Assembly: GCA_029252805.1 (NCBI GenBank)
Contig: JAQXAR010000046.1
Span: 1 to 48,210 of the forward strand
From: Rickettsiales bacterium
GTDB lineage: Bacteria > Pseudomonadota > Alphaproteobacteria > Rickettsiales > JALZUV01
Direction of reading: 5' to 3'
Length of the DNA: 48,210 nt
The stretch's first letter is position 1. Every line of letters begins with the position of its first letter. The notes beneath the pieces are model-generated. The model did not search any database. It was given only the letters and a program-made list of their open reading frames with translations, and had not been told where the DNA came from. The position numbers were made by a program, and so were the translations under genes. Of the stretch, positions 9,631-17,541 are shown one piece after another.

Positions 9631-10250
9631 TTAGCCTTTCATGGCACGCAAATGCCACTTTTGTCTATGCGCGCTCAAAGCTGACCATCTATCCGATTGC
9701 CGCTCCCGTTGAGGTGCAGCAGCCTCGCTCAGATCAACACAGGCCGCGCATTCAAGCACTCAGCCCGATCAAACTAGTGGCTGAGATACGTCCTGCCACC
9801 TCGTTTCAGGCCCCGTCCATGTATTTAGCCAAGCCACTAGAAGGCAATGCGGCTTACCTGATTCCGTTACCGGATTTAGAAAGACTCGCTGCGCAAAAGG
9901 CACAACGTCGCAAGCGCAAACAAGAGACACTCTATCCGCTTCCTACCGCAAAACCGCCCATCCCCAAAGCGCTAGCACCGCTGCTAAATACTGAGTTGGC
10001 CAACCGTCATCGCATCAATCCGGCGAATGTTTACAGCCCCGTTGATATCATCGCGATCAACGCACAAGGCGTGATTATCGAAATTTGGCCGAACCTAAAT
10101 CTCAGCCAACTTCAAACCCCTTTAATCCTGCCCAAAGCCAGCCACGCCGTACTCTACCTAGCCGCCAACCGCGCTGAACAACTAGGCATCACCCCGCAAG
10201 ATCGCATCGAAAATCAACTTTTCACCCCGCCCCCAGTATCGCTGCAATAA
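9561..10250 (+). CDS. Secreted, diverged DUF192-like protein
   Basis: A 229-residue protein with a signal peptide: basic KRR, a hydrophobic core, then SWHANA as a likely cleavage site. The middle is Pro/Arg/Lys-rich and probably unstructured. The last 70 residues (SPVDIIAINAQGVIIEI to LGITPQDRI) line up by eye with the second half of the upstream DUF192 protein (SLDIAFIDRNGRIVQI to LKKGDQLR). The family's first half is missing. AGGAAG lies nine bases before the ATG, so the unusual 70-base overlap with the preceding gene looks genuine. Likely a degenerate paralogue; the role is unknown. It ends two bases before acpS, which is convergent. Confidence 0.65.
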   Translation: MEFEKRRSITSQIFPLCLACFALISLSWHANATFVYARSKLTIYPIAAPVEVQQPRSDQHRPRIQALSPIKLVAEIRPATSFQAPSMYLAKPLEGNAAYLIPLPDLERLAAQKAQRRKRKQETLYPLPTAKPPIPKALAPLLNTELANRHRINPANVYSPVDIIAINAQGVIIEIWPNLNLSQLQTPLILPKASHAVLYLAANRAEQLGITPQDRIENQLFTPPPVSLQ

Positions 10251-10251
10251 C

Positions 10252-10674
10252 CTAACTAACAGGCACGGCTTCAATGATCACATGCGCCTGTGCGTAGGGG
10301 TATTCATCGCTCAATGTTAGGTGAATCACGGGCTTATAGCGCCGCATATCCACGAGCTGATTTAACTTCGCTAGCGCGCCGCCGCTGAGCTCTAAAGTGG
10401 GTTTACCTGAGGGTAGATTGACCACCCCCATATCTTTATGGAACACGCCTTCGCGAAAGCCCGTGCCCAGCGCTTTCGCACAAGCTTCTTTCGCTGCGAA
10501 CCGCTTAGCATAGGTCGAGGCTAAGCCATTGCGTTCACCGCCGCCTTTGCGTCGCTGTGCTTTTGCTTGTTCGGTTGGTGTAAATACACGATTCTCAAAC
10601 CGCTCGCCAAAGCGCGCCAAAGATTTCTCGATACGCCGAATATCGGTCATATCATGTCCGGTCCCTATCATCAT
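10252..10674 (-). CDS. acpS: AcpS, holo-[acyl-carrier-protein] synthase
   Basis: AcpS transfers 4-phosphopantetheine from coenzyme A to the serine of acyl carrier protein, activating it for fatty acid synthesis. The N-terminal [14 protein letters not shown] contains the Mg-binding Asp, and [18 protein letters not shown] contains the conserved Glu-Ala motif. It also has HVIIEA near the end. 140 residues is normal. Its ATG overlaps the pdxJ stop as ATGA, so translation is coupled to the upstream rsh-pdxJ pair. In many alphaproteobacteria lepB-rnc-era follow; here they do not. Confidence 0.95.
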   Translation of the reverse strand: MMIGTGHDMTDIRRIEKSLARFGERFENRVFTPTEQAKAQRRKGGGERNGLASTYAKRFAAKEACAKALGTGFREGVFHKDMGVVNLPSGKPTLELSGGALAKLNQLVDMRRYKPVIHLTLSDEYPYAQAHVIIEAVPVS

Positions 10675-11381
10675 GCGTGCACCTCATTCATCAATTTTCG
10701 CATTTGCGCAATCGCTGCTGGTAGCCCCATCGTAATCGCCTCACCCATTAGGAAATGGCCGATATTAAGCTCCATCACCTCAGGTAATCGTGCGATCGCT
10801 TGCACATTATCAAAACGCAAGCCGTGGCCTGCATGGCATTCCAAGCCAAGTTCCGATGCTAACTGCGCGGCTTTTGTAAGTCGTTCCAACTCACCCGCCA
10901 CGCCTTCAGCATAAGCCCCTGTATGTAGCTCGACCACGGGCGCGCCCATCTCAATACTCGCTCGTAACTGCGAGGCGCTCGGATCGACAAACATCGAAAC
11001 ACGAATACCCGCTTGAATGAAAGGCTGGATATACTCCGCCAAACGCGCTTGTTGTCCTACGACATCCAACCCACCTTCGGTTGTCACCTCTTCGCGCTTT
11101 TCCGGCACGAGGCACACTGCATGCGGCATCACCTCTAACGCAATCTTTTGCATTTCATCGGTCGCCGCCATCTCGAAATTAAGCGGAATTTTAAGTTCCG
11201 CTTTCAAACGGCGCATATCTTCATCACGGATATGCCGGCGATCCTCACGCAAATGCGCGGTGATTCCATCGGCGCCGGCTTGCTCTGCCAGCAATGCCGC
11301 CGCAACCGGACAAGGATGCACGCCGCCACGCGCATTACGCAACGTCGCCACATGATCAATATTTACGCCGAGTCTTAACAT
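10671..11381 (-). CDS. pdxJ: PdxJ, pyridoxine 5'-phosphate synthase
   Basis: PdxJ condenses 3-amino-2-oxopropyl phosphate with 1-deoxyxylulose 5-phosphate to make pyridoxine 5-phosphate, the last step of the DXP-dependent vitamin B6 pathway. It is a TIM barrel; [38 protein letters not shown], and [10 protein letters not shown] are all conserved family motifs. The ATG at 11381 is preceded by GGAG at six bases. A GTG at 11384 would leave only three bases, so I prefer the ATG. It starts just after the rsh stop and overlaps acpS by four bases. Confidence 0.96.
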   Translation of the reverse strand: MLRLGVNIDHVATLRNARGGVHPCPVAAALLAEQAGADGITAHLREDRRHIRDEDMRRLKAELKIPLNFEMAATDEMQKIALEVMPHAVCLVPEKREEVTTEGGLDVVGQQARLAEYIQPFIQAGIRVSMFVDPSASQLRASIEMGAPVVELHTGAYAEGVAGELERLTKAAQLASELGLECHAGHGLRFDNVQAIARLPEVMELNIGHFLMGEAITMGLPAAIAQMRKLMNEVHA

Positions 11382-11384
11382 CAC

Positions 11385-13541
11385 CTACTCCTGACACCGC
11401 TCAACCGTTTGCACCGTCTTCAGGTGGCGCATATTGGCGATGATGTGGTTAAGATGCTCGGTATCGTTGACTTCCAAATCAATCAACACTTCAAAAAAGT
11501 CGATATTACGGTTGATAATTTTGAAATTGGTAATATTACCCTCATCCTTGGCAATCGAGTTGGCAATCGAAGCTAAGCCGCCTTTAGAGTGACTCACATT
11601 CGCCCGTATTCGCCCCACATGCTGGCTATCAGCGCCACTATCCCATGAAACATCAATCCAACGTTCCGGCGTATCGGTAAAGTTATCGAGCGTATCGCAA
11701 TCGGTCGTATGAATGGTGACTCCGCGACCGGTGGTGACGATACCCACAATCGTATCACCCGGAATGGGATGGCAGCAGCCCGCATAATGAATCGCCATAC
11801 CGGGGATCAACCCGCGAATCGGCATAGATTCTTTTTTATTCTCTTTCTTACGGTTGGTAATGCGCTCAAAGAGATTAAACTCGCTCTTCTTCTTTTTATT
11901 GGCTTGTTCTGGCAATAGCAGGTCAATCACTTGCCCACGACTTAGCGTTCCCTCGCCCACTTCCGCATAGAGATCTTCGACCTCTTTACGATCCATCTGT
12001 TTCAAGAGAGGCTCCACAAGCTTATCGTTTAGCTCTTTGCCCGACTCTTGCTTATAGAGCTTACTCAACAACGAACGCCCGAGACTCACATATTCCTCAC
12101 GTTGGCGAGAGCGCACGAATTTGCGAATCTCCGAGCGCGCTTTTCCCGTAACGACGAAACGTTCCCACGCTGGCGACGGCGTTTGGCTTTTATTCGTAAT
12201 AATTTCGATCTGATCACCATTACGCAAACGCGTTTTGAGCGGCACAATGCGTCCGTTAATTTTGGCGCCCACACAGGTATTGCCGACGCCAGAATGCACG
12301 GCATAAGCAAAATCAACCGGAGTCGCGCCAAGTGGCAGAGATTCAATATCCCCCTTCGGCGTGAAACAGAAAACCTGATCGTGATACATTTCCAACTTGG
12401 TATTCTCGAGAAAATCTTCAGGGTTGGCCGATTGCTCGACAATCTCCAATAGCTCACGAATCCAACGAAACTGCTTACCATCTTTCGTAATTTGCCCTTG
12501 TCCGTCGCCTTTATAGGCCCAGTGTGCTGCCAAACCATATTCAGCAATATCATGCATATGTTGTGTGCGAATTTGCACTTCGATACGCTGCTGCTGCGGG
12601 CCAATCACCGAAGTATGGAGCGACTGATATCCGTTGCGTTTCGGCGTCGAGATATAATCTTTAAAATAGCCTGGTACCGTGTGATAGGCCGAGTGGATAA
12701 CTCCTAATGCATGATAGCAGTCAGCCTCAGTGTCGACAATAATACGATACGCGATAATATCACCCAGCTGTTCAAAACCGATATTCTTACGCTCCATTTT
12801 CTTCCAAATAGAGTACGGTTTTTTCTCACGGCCAAACACTTTATACGTATTCAAGCCACCGTCTTTGAGTTTTGACTCGATCTGCAAACGGCTTTTCTCA
12901 ATCGTCGCACGGCCTTTTTCTCGCAAAAACTTCAGACGATTTACGATCGACTCGCGCGCCTCTGGGAATAACTGCGTAAAGGCGAGATCCTGCAACTCTT
13001 CTTTAATACGGCGCATACCGATACGCTCTGCCAGTGCTGCATAAATCTCTAACGTCTCACGCGCGATGCGCTTGCGTTTCTCCGGCTTCTTAATGTAGTG
13101 AATCGTCTGCATATTATGCAAACGGTCAGCCAGCTTCACGAGCAACACCCGCAAATCTTCCGACATTGCCACCACGAGTTTACGAAAATTCTCCGCCTGC
13201 TTGGAGTGAATCGTATTGCCTTCTAGCTGCGAAAGTTTAGTCACGCCATCCACAAGCTTGGCAATTTCGGCACCGAAAAGCGCTTCAATTTCTTCGAGGG
13301 TCGCATCCGTATCTTCAACCGTATCATGCAAAAGCGCCGTCACAATAGTTGAAACATCTAACTTATAATGTGTCAGCACGCTGGCGACTTCCAGCGGGTG
13401 CGTAAAATACGGATCGCCTGACGCACGTGTTTGCGCGCCATGCGCCTTCATAGCGAACACATAGGCACGGTTGACCAGATCCTCATCTACATCGGGATCA
13501 TAGGCCTTAATTTTATCGATTAATTCATCTTGACGTATCAT
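11385..13541 (-). CDS. Rsh, bifunctional (p)ppGpp synthetase/hydrolase
   Basis: This RelA/SpoT homologue makes and degrades the alarmone (p)ppGpp for the stringent response. Domain order is complete. The HD hydrolase has YFTHPLEVA and LLHDTVEDT (His72-Asp73). The synthetase has AYRIIVDTEADCYHALGVIH and FKDYISTPKRNGYQSLHT. The TGS domain has FCFTPKGDIESLPLGATPVDFAYAVHS. A linker with CCHPIPGD and a C-terminal ACT domain follow. 718 residues is normal for the single alphaproteobacterial Rsh, and the intact HD residues indicate both activities. It is the first gene of rsh-pdxJ-acpS. Confidence 0.95.
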   Translation of the reverse strand: MIRQDELIDKIKAYDPDVDEDLVNRAYVFAMKAHGAQTRASGDPYFTHPLEVASVLTHYKLDVSTIVTALLHDTVEDTDATLEEIEALFGAEIAKLVDGVTKLSQLEGNTIHSKQAENFRKLVVAMSEDLRVLLVKLADRLHNMQTIHYIKKPEKRKRIARETLEIYAALAERIGMRRIKEELQDLAFTQLFPEARESIVNRLKFLREKGRATIEKSRLQIESKLKDGGLNTYKVFGREKKPYSIWKKMERKNIGFEQLGDIIAYRIIVDTEADCYHALGVIHSAYHTVPGYFKDYISTPKRNGYQSLHTSVIGPQQQRIEVQIRTQHMHDIAEYGLAAHWAYKGDGQGQITKDGKQFRWIRELLEIVEQSANPEDFLENTKLEMYHDQVFCFTPKGDIESLPLGATPVDFAYAVHSGVGNTCVGAKINGRIVPLKTRLRNGDQIEIITNKSQTPSPAWERFVVTGKARSEIRKFVRSRQREEYVSLGRSLLSKLYKQESGKELNDKLVEPLLKQMDRKEVEDLYAEVGEGTLSRGQVIDLLLPEQANKKKKSEFNLFERITNRKKENKKESMPIRGLIPGMAIHYAGCCHPIPGDTIVGIVTTGRGVTIHTTDCDTLDNFTDTPERWIDVSWDSGADSQHVGRIRANVSHSKGGLASIANSIAKDEGNITNFKIINRNIDFFEVLIDLEVNDTEHLNHIIANMRHLKTVQTVERCQE

Positions 13542-13592
13542 GCCTCATCACCCTAGCCGCATAGGCGTATGAGTAAAGCATTCTTGTCTGTT

Positions 13593-14087
13593 TTAAGGGG
13601 AGATAAACCCACTTACCTGATAGGCAGAGCCAAAATGCCGCCCATGTGGGTTCCAGAACACCGCCTTTGACCAATCTCCAGCGTCGGACACATCCTTCAC
13701 ACGCATTGAATCATACACCATCAGGCGAGTATTGCGATTCCACCCCCAGTTCGTATGGGTCACATTAATTTCACGTTCATGGACGATTTCTTTGACCACT
13801 GCCACATGTCCAAGCCTTAGGCGATTTGTTTTTGATAGCACCATCACCGCCCCCGGTTTAGGCGTTTCAGACCGCTTATCAGAGGCAGCTTGGCGCCACC
13901 ATGTATGTGCATTGCCGCGAATTTGAATGCCGGAGGCACGGCGCGCAAATGGCACACATTGCTCATGTTTATTGCTCTTCCAGCCTTGCGCCATCGGTGA
14001 GTTAACCACCGTATGTATTTCACCTGTTGAACTACAGGCAGCAAGCAGCATAAGCATTAGGACTGAAAGGATAATACGCACGGACAC
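13593..14087 (-). CDS. CHAP-domain lipoprotein, probable cell-wall amidase or endopeptidase
   Basis: A short signal peptide ends in the lipobox LLAAC with Cys18, so the mature protein should be lipid-anchored in the envelope. The rest fits a CHAP (NlpC/P60-like) fold: EQCVPFAR has the nucleophile Cys44, GHVAVVKEI has His94, and THTNWGWN follows. CHAP enzymes cleave peptidoglycan peptide or amide bonds. The start is a GTG at 14087 with no clear ribosome site; a second in-frame GTG lies two codons downstream. The 164-residue protein is small but complete. Catalytic pairing is inferred from the motif. Confidence 0.8.
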   Translation of the reverse strand: MSVRIILSVLMLMLLAACSSTGEIHTVVNSPMAQGWKSNKHEQCVPFARRASGIQIRGNAHTWWRQAASDKRSETPKPGAVMVLSKTNRLRLGHVAVVKEIVHEREINVTHTNWGWNRNTRLMVYDSMRVKDVSDAGDWSKAVFWNPHGRHFGSAYQVSGFISP

Positions 14088-14129
14088 TCAAATCGCTTAT
14101 TAGAAGTGATGAGTCAAGGTAATAGATAC

Positions 14130-14177
14130 AAAAACGGCCACCAGTTGAGTCTCTCAACTCCTCCGATAGCCGCTTTT
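14130..14177 (-). terminator. Rho-independent terminator after the DUF5679 gene
   Basis: A long hairpin on the minus strand: AAAAGCGGC pairs with GCCGTTTTT with one mismatch, and an inner stem AGTTGAG/CTCAACT closes on a three-base loop. A T run follows. It lies 12 bases after the stop of the 63-residue gene and separates it from the CHAP lipoprotein gene. Confidence 0.8.
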
Positions 14178-14188
14178 CACTTTTTAAA

Positions 14189-14380
14189 CTAGTACGCTTT
14201 TGTAACGCCGCCAGCCATTGCTTTTTCAGCATTGTCTTTAGACATCATAGCACAGATCGTTGTGCTGCAAGTGGGGCAAGAGCCCTTAGCCATAAAGCCA
14301 CCTTTTTTAGTTTGATGCATCGCAGGGTCTGACATTTCAACACCCTTTTTCTTACATTTTACGCAATATGCAGTAATCAT
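14189..14380 (-). CDS. DUF5679-type zinc-ribbon mini-protein
   Basis: A 63-residue protein with two CxxC knuckles, AYCVKCKKKG and GSCPTCSTTIC, separated by TKKGGFMAKG. This matches the DUF5679 pattern as I know it, a small treble-clef or zinc-ribbon protein found in bacteria and phages. It probably binds one zinc ion; the function is unknown. GGAG lies seven bases before the ATG, and a strong terminator follows, so it is a stand-alone gene. Confidence 0.75.
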   Translation of the reverse strand: MITAYCVKCKKKGVEMSDPAMHQTKKGGFMAKGSCPTCSTTICAMMSKDNAEKAMAGGVTKAY

Positions 14381-14474
14381 TTTGGAACTCCGTTATTTTT
14401 GTTATTCTTCCTGTCCGAATTCACCCTAGCACATATACTTTCTAAAAATAATATTTTTTTACCCTCATTGAGGA

Positions 14475-14507
14475 CTGTCACATACTTTTTACACAACCGT
14501 CACATTT
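14475..14507 (+). promoter_or_regulatory. Pho-box-like 11-base repeats upstream of the Tyr-rich secreted protein
   Basis: Three 7-mers are spaced exactly 11 bases apart: CTGTCAC (14475), TTTTTAC (14486) and CCGTCAC (14497). This matches PhoB box architecture (CTGTCAT-N4-CTGTCAT). A TAATAT at 14511-14516 lies eight bases after the last 7-mer, close to the spacing expected for a -10 element. The middle unit is poor. PhoB control is inference. Confidence 0.4.
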
Positions 14508-14578
14508 CCTTAATATTTATTCAGTATTCTAATACTTGTAACACACATAAAATTGCGAAAAAATACTTGGAGTTAATA

Positions 14579-14881
14579 ATGAGAAATATCAAAACAGGCC
14601 TCGCAACACTCACCCTTCTAAGCGCGCTAGCCCACCCCGTATTAGCAGAGGATAACACCGTACAGAACGTTATACCAACGGCGCCTCAGTATATTGCCTA
14701 TAATAATATGCCTTACGCGATGGACCCTAACTACGGTTACGCACAAAATTATTATAATAATTACTATCCAGCAGCGAATTATAACGCACAATACGGCGCG
14801 CAATATGTTGTTGTAGCGGCTCCAGCTCCGATGCAGCAAACTTATGGCTATAACTACCTTCCTTATTATTACGCTTACTAG
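14579..14881 (+). CDS. Secreted Tyr/Asn-rich protein of 100 residues
   Basis: The ATG at 14579 has GGAG six to seven bases upstream and begins a clear signal peptide, MRNIKTGLATLTLLSALAHP, with a likely cut after VLA. An upstream in-frame start at 14399 would spoil this and is rejected. The mature part is low-complexity, with many Tyr and Asn residues (YAQNYYNNYYPAANYNAQYG) and few charges. Such proteins are exported and often surface-associated or aggregation-prone, but I cannot assign a function. A terminator follows at 14904. Confidence 0.75.
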   Translation: MRNIKTGLATLTLLSALAHPVLAEDNTVQNVIPTAPQYIAYNNMPYAMDPNYGYAQNYYNNYYPAANYNAQYGAQYVVVAAPAPMQQTYGYNYLPYYYAY

Positions 14882-14903
14882 GCTCAAAAAAAACTTAATC
14901 TAT

Positions 14904-14946
14904 AGTAAAGGCTCTACATCATTAGTGTGTGAGGCCTTTACTTTTT
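14904..14946 (+). terminator. Rho-independent terminator after the Tyr-rich protein
   Basis: AGTAAAGGC (14904-14912) pairs perfectly with GCCTTTACT (14934-14942) and is followed by a T run. The loop is 21 bases. Confidence 0.75.
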
Positions 14947-15051
14947 ATGAAGCAAAAGCCCTGATCAATACCATTATTGAGGTTATTAATCTTACTTGCG
15001 CCCAGCACGTTAGGGGTATACAAGCGTTTTCCATTATCCAGAGAGAAAAAT

Positions 15052-17106
15052 ATGACAGAATTTCAAGGTGTTATTCCTGCGTTCAACCAAGCGCTTACAA
15101 AACGCGGTTACACCACCCTTACTGAAGTGCAAAATGCGGTCCTCGCACCGGAGCTGATAGATCAAGATCTTTTGGTTTCTGCGCAAACGGGATCCGGTAA
15201 AACGGTCGCTTTTGGATTAGCCTTCGCTCCCACTCTTTTGGAGGGTGCCGAAACACTTGGTAAAGTACAGAAGCCTTTAGCTCTCGTCATTGCACCGACT
15301 CGCGAACTTGCCATGCAAGTCTCACGCGAACTTGAATGGCTCTATCAGCCTTGCAAAGGAATCATCTCGACCTGTGTTGGTGGTATGGATATTCGTACTG
15401 AACGTACTGCCTTAAAGCGCGGCCCCCATATTGTGGTTGGCACGCCAGGTCGTTTGCGCGATCATATTGAGCGCGGCTACCTTGATCCAAGCCAGCTAAA
15501 GGCCGTCGTTTTGGATGAAGCCGATGAAATGCTTGATATGGGTTTCCGTGACGAACTACAATATATTCTCGAAACTGCACCCAAAGAGCGCCGTACGCTC
15601 TTATTCTCTGCGACCGTACCGAAGTCGATCGCCTCTTTAGCCAAGCGTTATCAAAATGATGCGCGCCGCATCTCGACTAAAGATGAAAAGAAACAGCATG
15701 TCGATATTGAATATCAAGCCTTAACGATTGCCCCAAGTGACCGCGAAAATGCGATCATCAACATCCTGCGTTTTCATGAAGCGAAAAATGCGATCATCTT
15801 CTGCGCGACGCGTGCAGCCGTGAACTTACTGACAAGCCGTTTAACCAATCGTGGCTTCTCTGTCGTGGCGCTCTCGGGTGAGTTAAGCCAAAATGAACGT
15901 ACCCATGCACTACAAGCCCTACGTGATGGCCGCGCGAAAGTGTGTGTCGCCACCGATGTTGCCTCACGCGGGATTGACTTACCGGGACTCGCACTCGTGA
16001 TCCACGCTGACATTCCGAAAAACTCAGATATCCTACTTCACCGTAGTGGCCGTACTGGCCGTGCGGGTAGCAAAGGTGTCAGCGCCGTTCTCGTGCCACA
16101 TAACGCACGTTTTCGCGCCGAACGTTTACTCAATAACGCGAAAATTGAAGCGAAGTGGGACAAACCTCCTTCTATCAAAGACATCACCACGCGTGACCAC
16201 GAACGCTTTCTTTCTCACCCTGCCCTTAATGATGAAATCAAACCAGATGAGCAGCCGGCAGTCGATGAATTGCTAGAGCGCTTTACGCCGACACAAGTTG
16301 CGGCCGCTCTCATGCGTTTGCATAATACGCAAAAACCCGCGCCAGAAGAATTGCTCGAAAACGCTCCCAAAGAAAGCCAACGCAATAATCGTGATGGCTT
16401 TAAGAACAGTGTTTGGGTCTCCATCTCTGTTGGCCGCAATGTAAATGCGGAGCCACGCTGGATCTTACCGATGCTCTGTGGTGCTGGTAACTTAACCAAA
16501 GGCAAAATTGGCGCGATCAAAATTCAACAAAACGAAACCTTCATTGAGATGACCGCTGATGCGGTAGACGGTTTCTTTGAAGCCGTTGGCCCATCGGGTA
16601 AAATGGAAAAAGACATTATCGTCAAACGTGTCAAAGGCACTCCATCCATTTCCAGAGATGAAGGCGGTCGCCCTAAACGTTCCTTTAACGACAAAAAGAA
16701 GCCTTATGATAAAGGCGGACGTTCATCTGAACGTTCAAACTCACGCCCTGGTCCCGGCGGAGAAAAACGTTCATTTGGTGACAAGAAAAAGCCGTATAGA
16801 GACGATGGAAAGCCATCTGACCGCGCGGGTTCTTCAGAAGGCAAACGCCCTTTCAAAAAGAAGTATGATGAACGTGGCCCACACGATGGCAAGCCCGGCG
16901 AAGGCAATAGCTCCAAAGGTGGTTTCAAGGGAAAACCTAAAGGTGATTTCAAAGGCAAGCCTAAAGGCGGATTCAAGGATAAACCTAAAGGTGACTTTAA
17001 GAGCAAACCTAAAGGCGGCTTCCAAGACAAGCCTAAGGGCGACTTTAAAAGCAAACCTAAAGGTGGCGGCTTCAACAAAACGAGAACAAAAGCGCCCAAA
17101 GCATAG
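15052..17106 (+). CDS. DEAD-box RNA helicase with DbpA-type RNA-binding domain and repeat tail
   Basis: An ATP-dependent RNA helicase, probably for ribosome assembly or RNA remodelling in the cold. From the ATG at 15052: Walker A AQTGSGKT at 44-51, PTRELAMQ, TPGRL, DEAD at 155-158, SAT, then the second RecA domain with HRSGRTGRAG. Residues about 452-520 match the DbpA RNA-binding domain (VWVSISVGRNVN to DAVDGFFEAV). The tail from about residue 545 is Lys/Gly/Arg-rich and disordered, ending in seven or eight near-identical units of the type KPKGGFK and KPKGDFK. The ORF is open 25 codons upstream, but the family N-terminus begins at MTEFQG. 684 residues in total. Confidence 0.93.
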   Translation: MTEFQGVIPAFNQALTKRGYTTLTEVQNAVLAPELIDQDLLVSAQTGSGKTVAFGLAFAPTLLEGAETLGKVQKPLALVIAPTRELAMQVSRELEWLYQPCKGIISTCVGGMDIRTERTALKRGPHIVVGTPGRLRDHIERGYLDPSQLKAVVLDEADEMLDMGFRDELQYILETAPKERRTLLFSATVPKSIASLAKRYQNDARRISTKDEKKQHVDIEYQALTIAPSDRENAIINILRFHEAKNAIIFCATRAAVNLLTSRLTNRGFSVVALSGELSQNERTHALQALRDGRAKVCVATDVASRGIDLPGLALVIHADIPKNSDILLHRSGRTGRAGSKGVSAVLVPHNARFRAERLLNNAKIEAKWDKPPSIKDITTRDHERFLSHPALNDEIKPDEQPAVDELLERFTPTQVAAALMRLHNTQKPAPEELLENAPKESQRNNRDGFKNSVWVSISVGRNVNAEPRWILPMLCGAGNLTKGKIGAIKIQQNETFIEMTADAVDGFFEAVGPSGKMEKDIIVKRVKGTPSISRDEGGRPKRSFNDKKKPYDKGGRSSERSNSRPGPGGEKRSFGDKKKPYRDDGKPSDRAGSSEGKRPFKKKYDERGPHDGKPGEGNSSKGGFKGKPKGDFKGKPKGGFKDKPKGDFKSKPKGGFQDKPKGDFKSKPKGGGFNKTRTKAPKA

Positions 17107-17135
17107 CTATACTATGTGATGGCAGTTTCTCCTAT

Positions 17136-17149
17136 TTGACTAAAATCAA
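17136..17149 (+). promoter_or_regulatory. FNR/anaerobox upstream of the 118-residue gene
   Basis: TTGACTAAAATCAA matches the FNR consensus TTGAT-N4-ATCAA with one base different in the left half. A possible -10 element TGTAAT lies at 17169-17174. This places the site near -41 relative to a start of transcription at about 17182-17184, which is the standard class II activator geometry. Confidence 0.65.
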
Positions 17150-17184
17150 TTTCTACTTGTTCGCTTTGTGTAATCCTGCGCAGC

Positions 17185-17541
17185 ATGGAAGATCCGTTTA
17201 CTGAATATGAACGATTATTTCGTGATTACGTCAAAATATGTAATCGCGCTCTAACGGTTAATAAGGATATCTTCCCTTTCAAGCATATTTGGAATGCGGC
17301 GGAGGCAGAGCTGCAAAACGGTTCCGTGAAAATTATCATTTATGATGATGAGCCTAAAATGAATTACAGCCTTCGTTTGCAAAATAACAAGATCGATGCA
17401 TCCGCCTGCTCGCACATAGGAAAAGATGAGCCCTGGTATTTAAATACCAGTTACTTAAGACGGGTTGTTGAGCACCCAGATGAATATATCGATAACCCTG
17501 CTATGATTGATTGGGATTGGCTAAAAGCCGCAAAACTTTAA
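17185..17541 (+). CDS. Unknown 118-residue protein, predicted FNR-regulated
   Basis: I do not recognise this protein. It is soluble and acidic, with many aromatic residues and a Trp-rich end (MIDWDWLKAAKL). The pattern VKIIIYDDEP followed by YSLRLQNNKI suggests a small alpha/beta fold. No ribosome-binding site precedes the ATG. An FNR box centred 42 bases upstream and a -10-like TGTAAT put the predicted transcript start almost at the ATG, so the mRNA may be leaderless. It ends with a four-base overlap against the convergent Crp/Fnr gene. Genuine gene likely; function unknown, though the box hints at a role in low oxygen. Confidence 0.65.
   Translation: MEDPFTEYERLFRDYVKICNRALTVNKDIFPFKHIWNAAEAELQNGSVKIIIYDDEPKMNYSLRLQNNKIDASACSHIGKDEPWYLNTSYLRRVVEHPDEYIDNPAMIDWDWLKAAKL

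Noticed and set aside
14399-14578. Upstream extension of the Tyr-rich protein to an in-frame start at 14399
   Set aside because: The signal peptide and GGAG site place the start at 14579, and the upstream segment holds promoter-like repeats.
16915-17103. CRISPR-like periodic repeats
   Set aside because: The repeats are in-frame protein repeats without unique spacers. No CRISPR array is present anywhere in the window.
16704-17119. Pro/Leu-rich minus-strand and Lys-rich plus-strand alternative frames over the helicase tail
   Set aside because: Both are shadows of the 21-base tail repeats.
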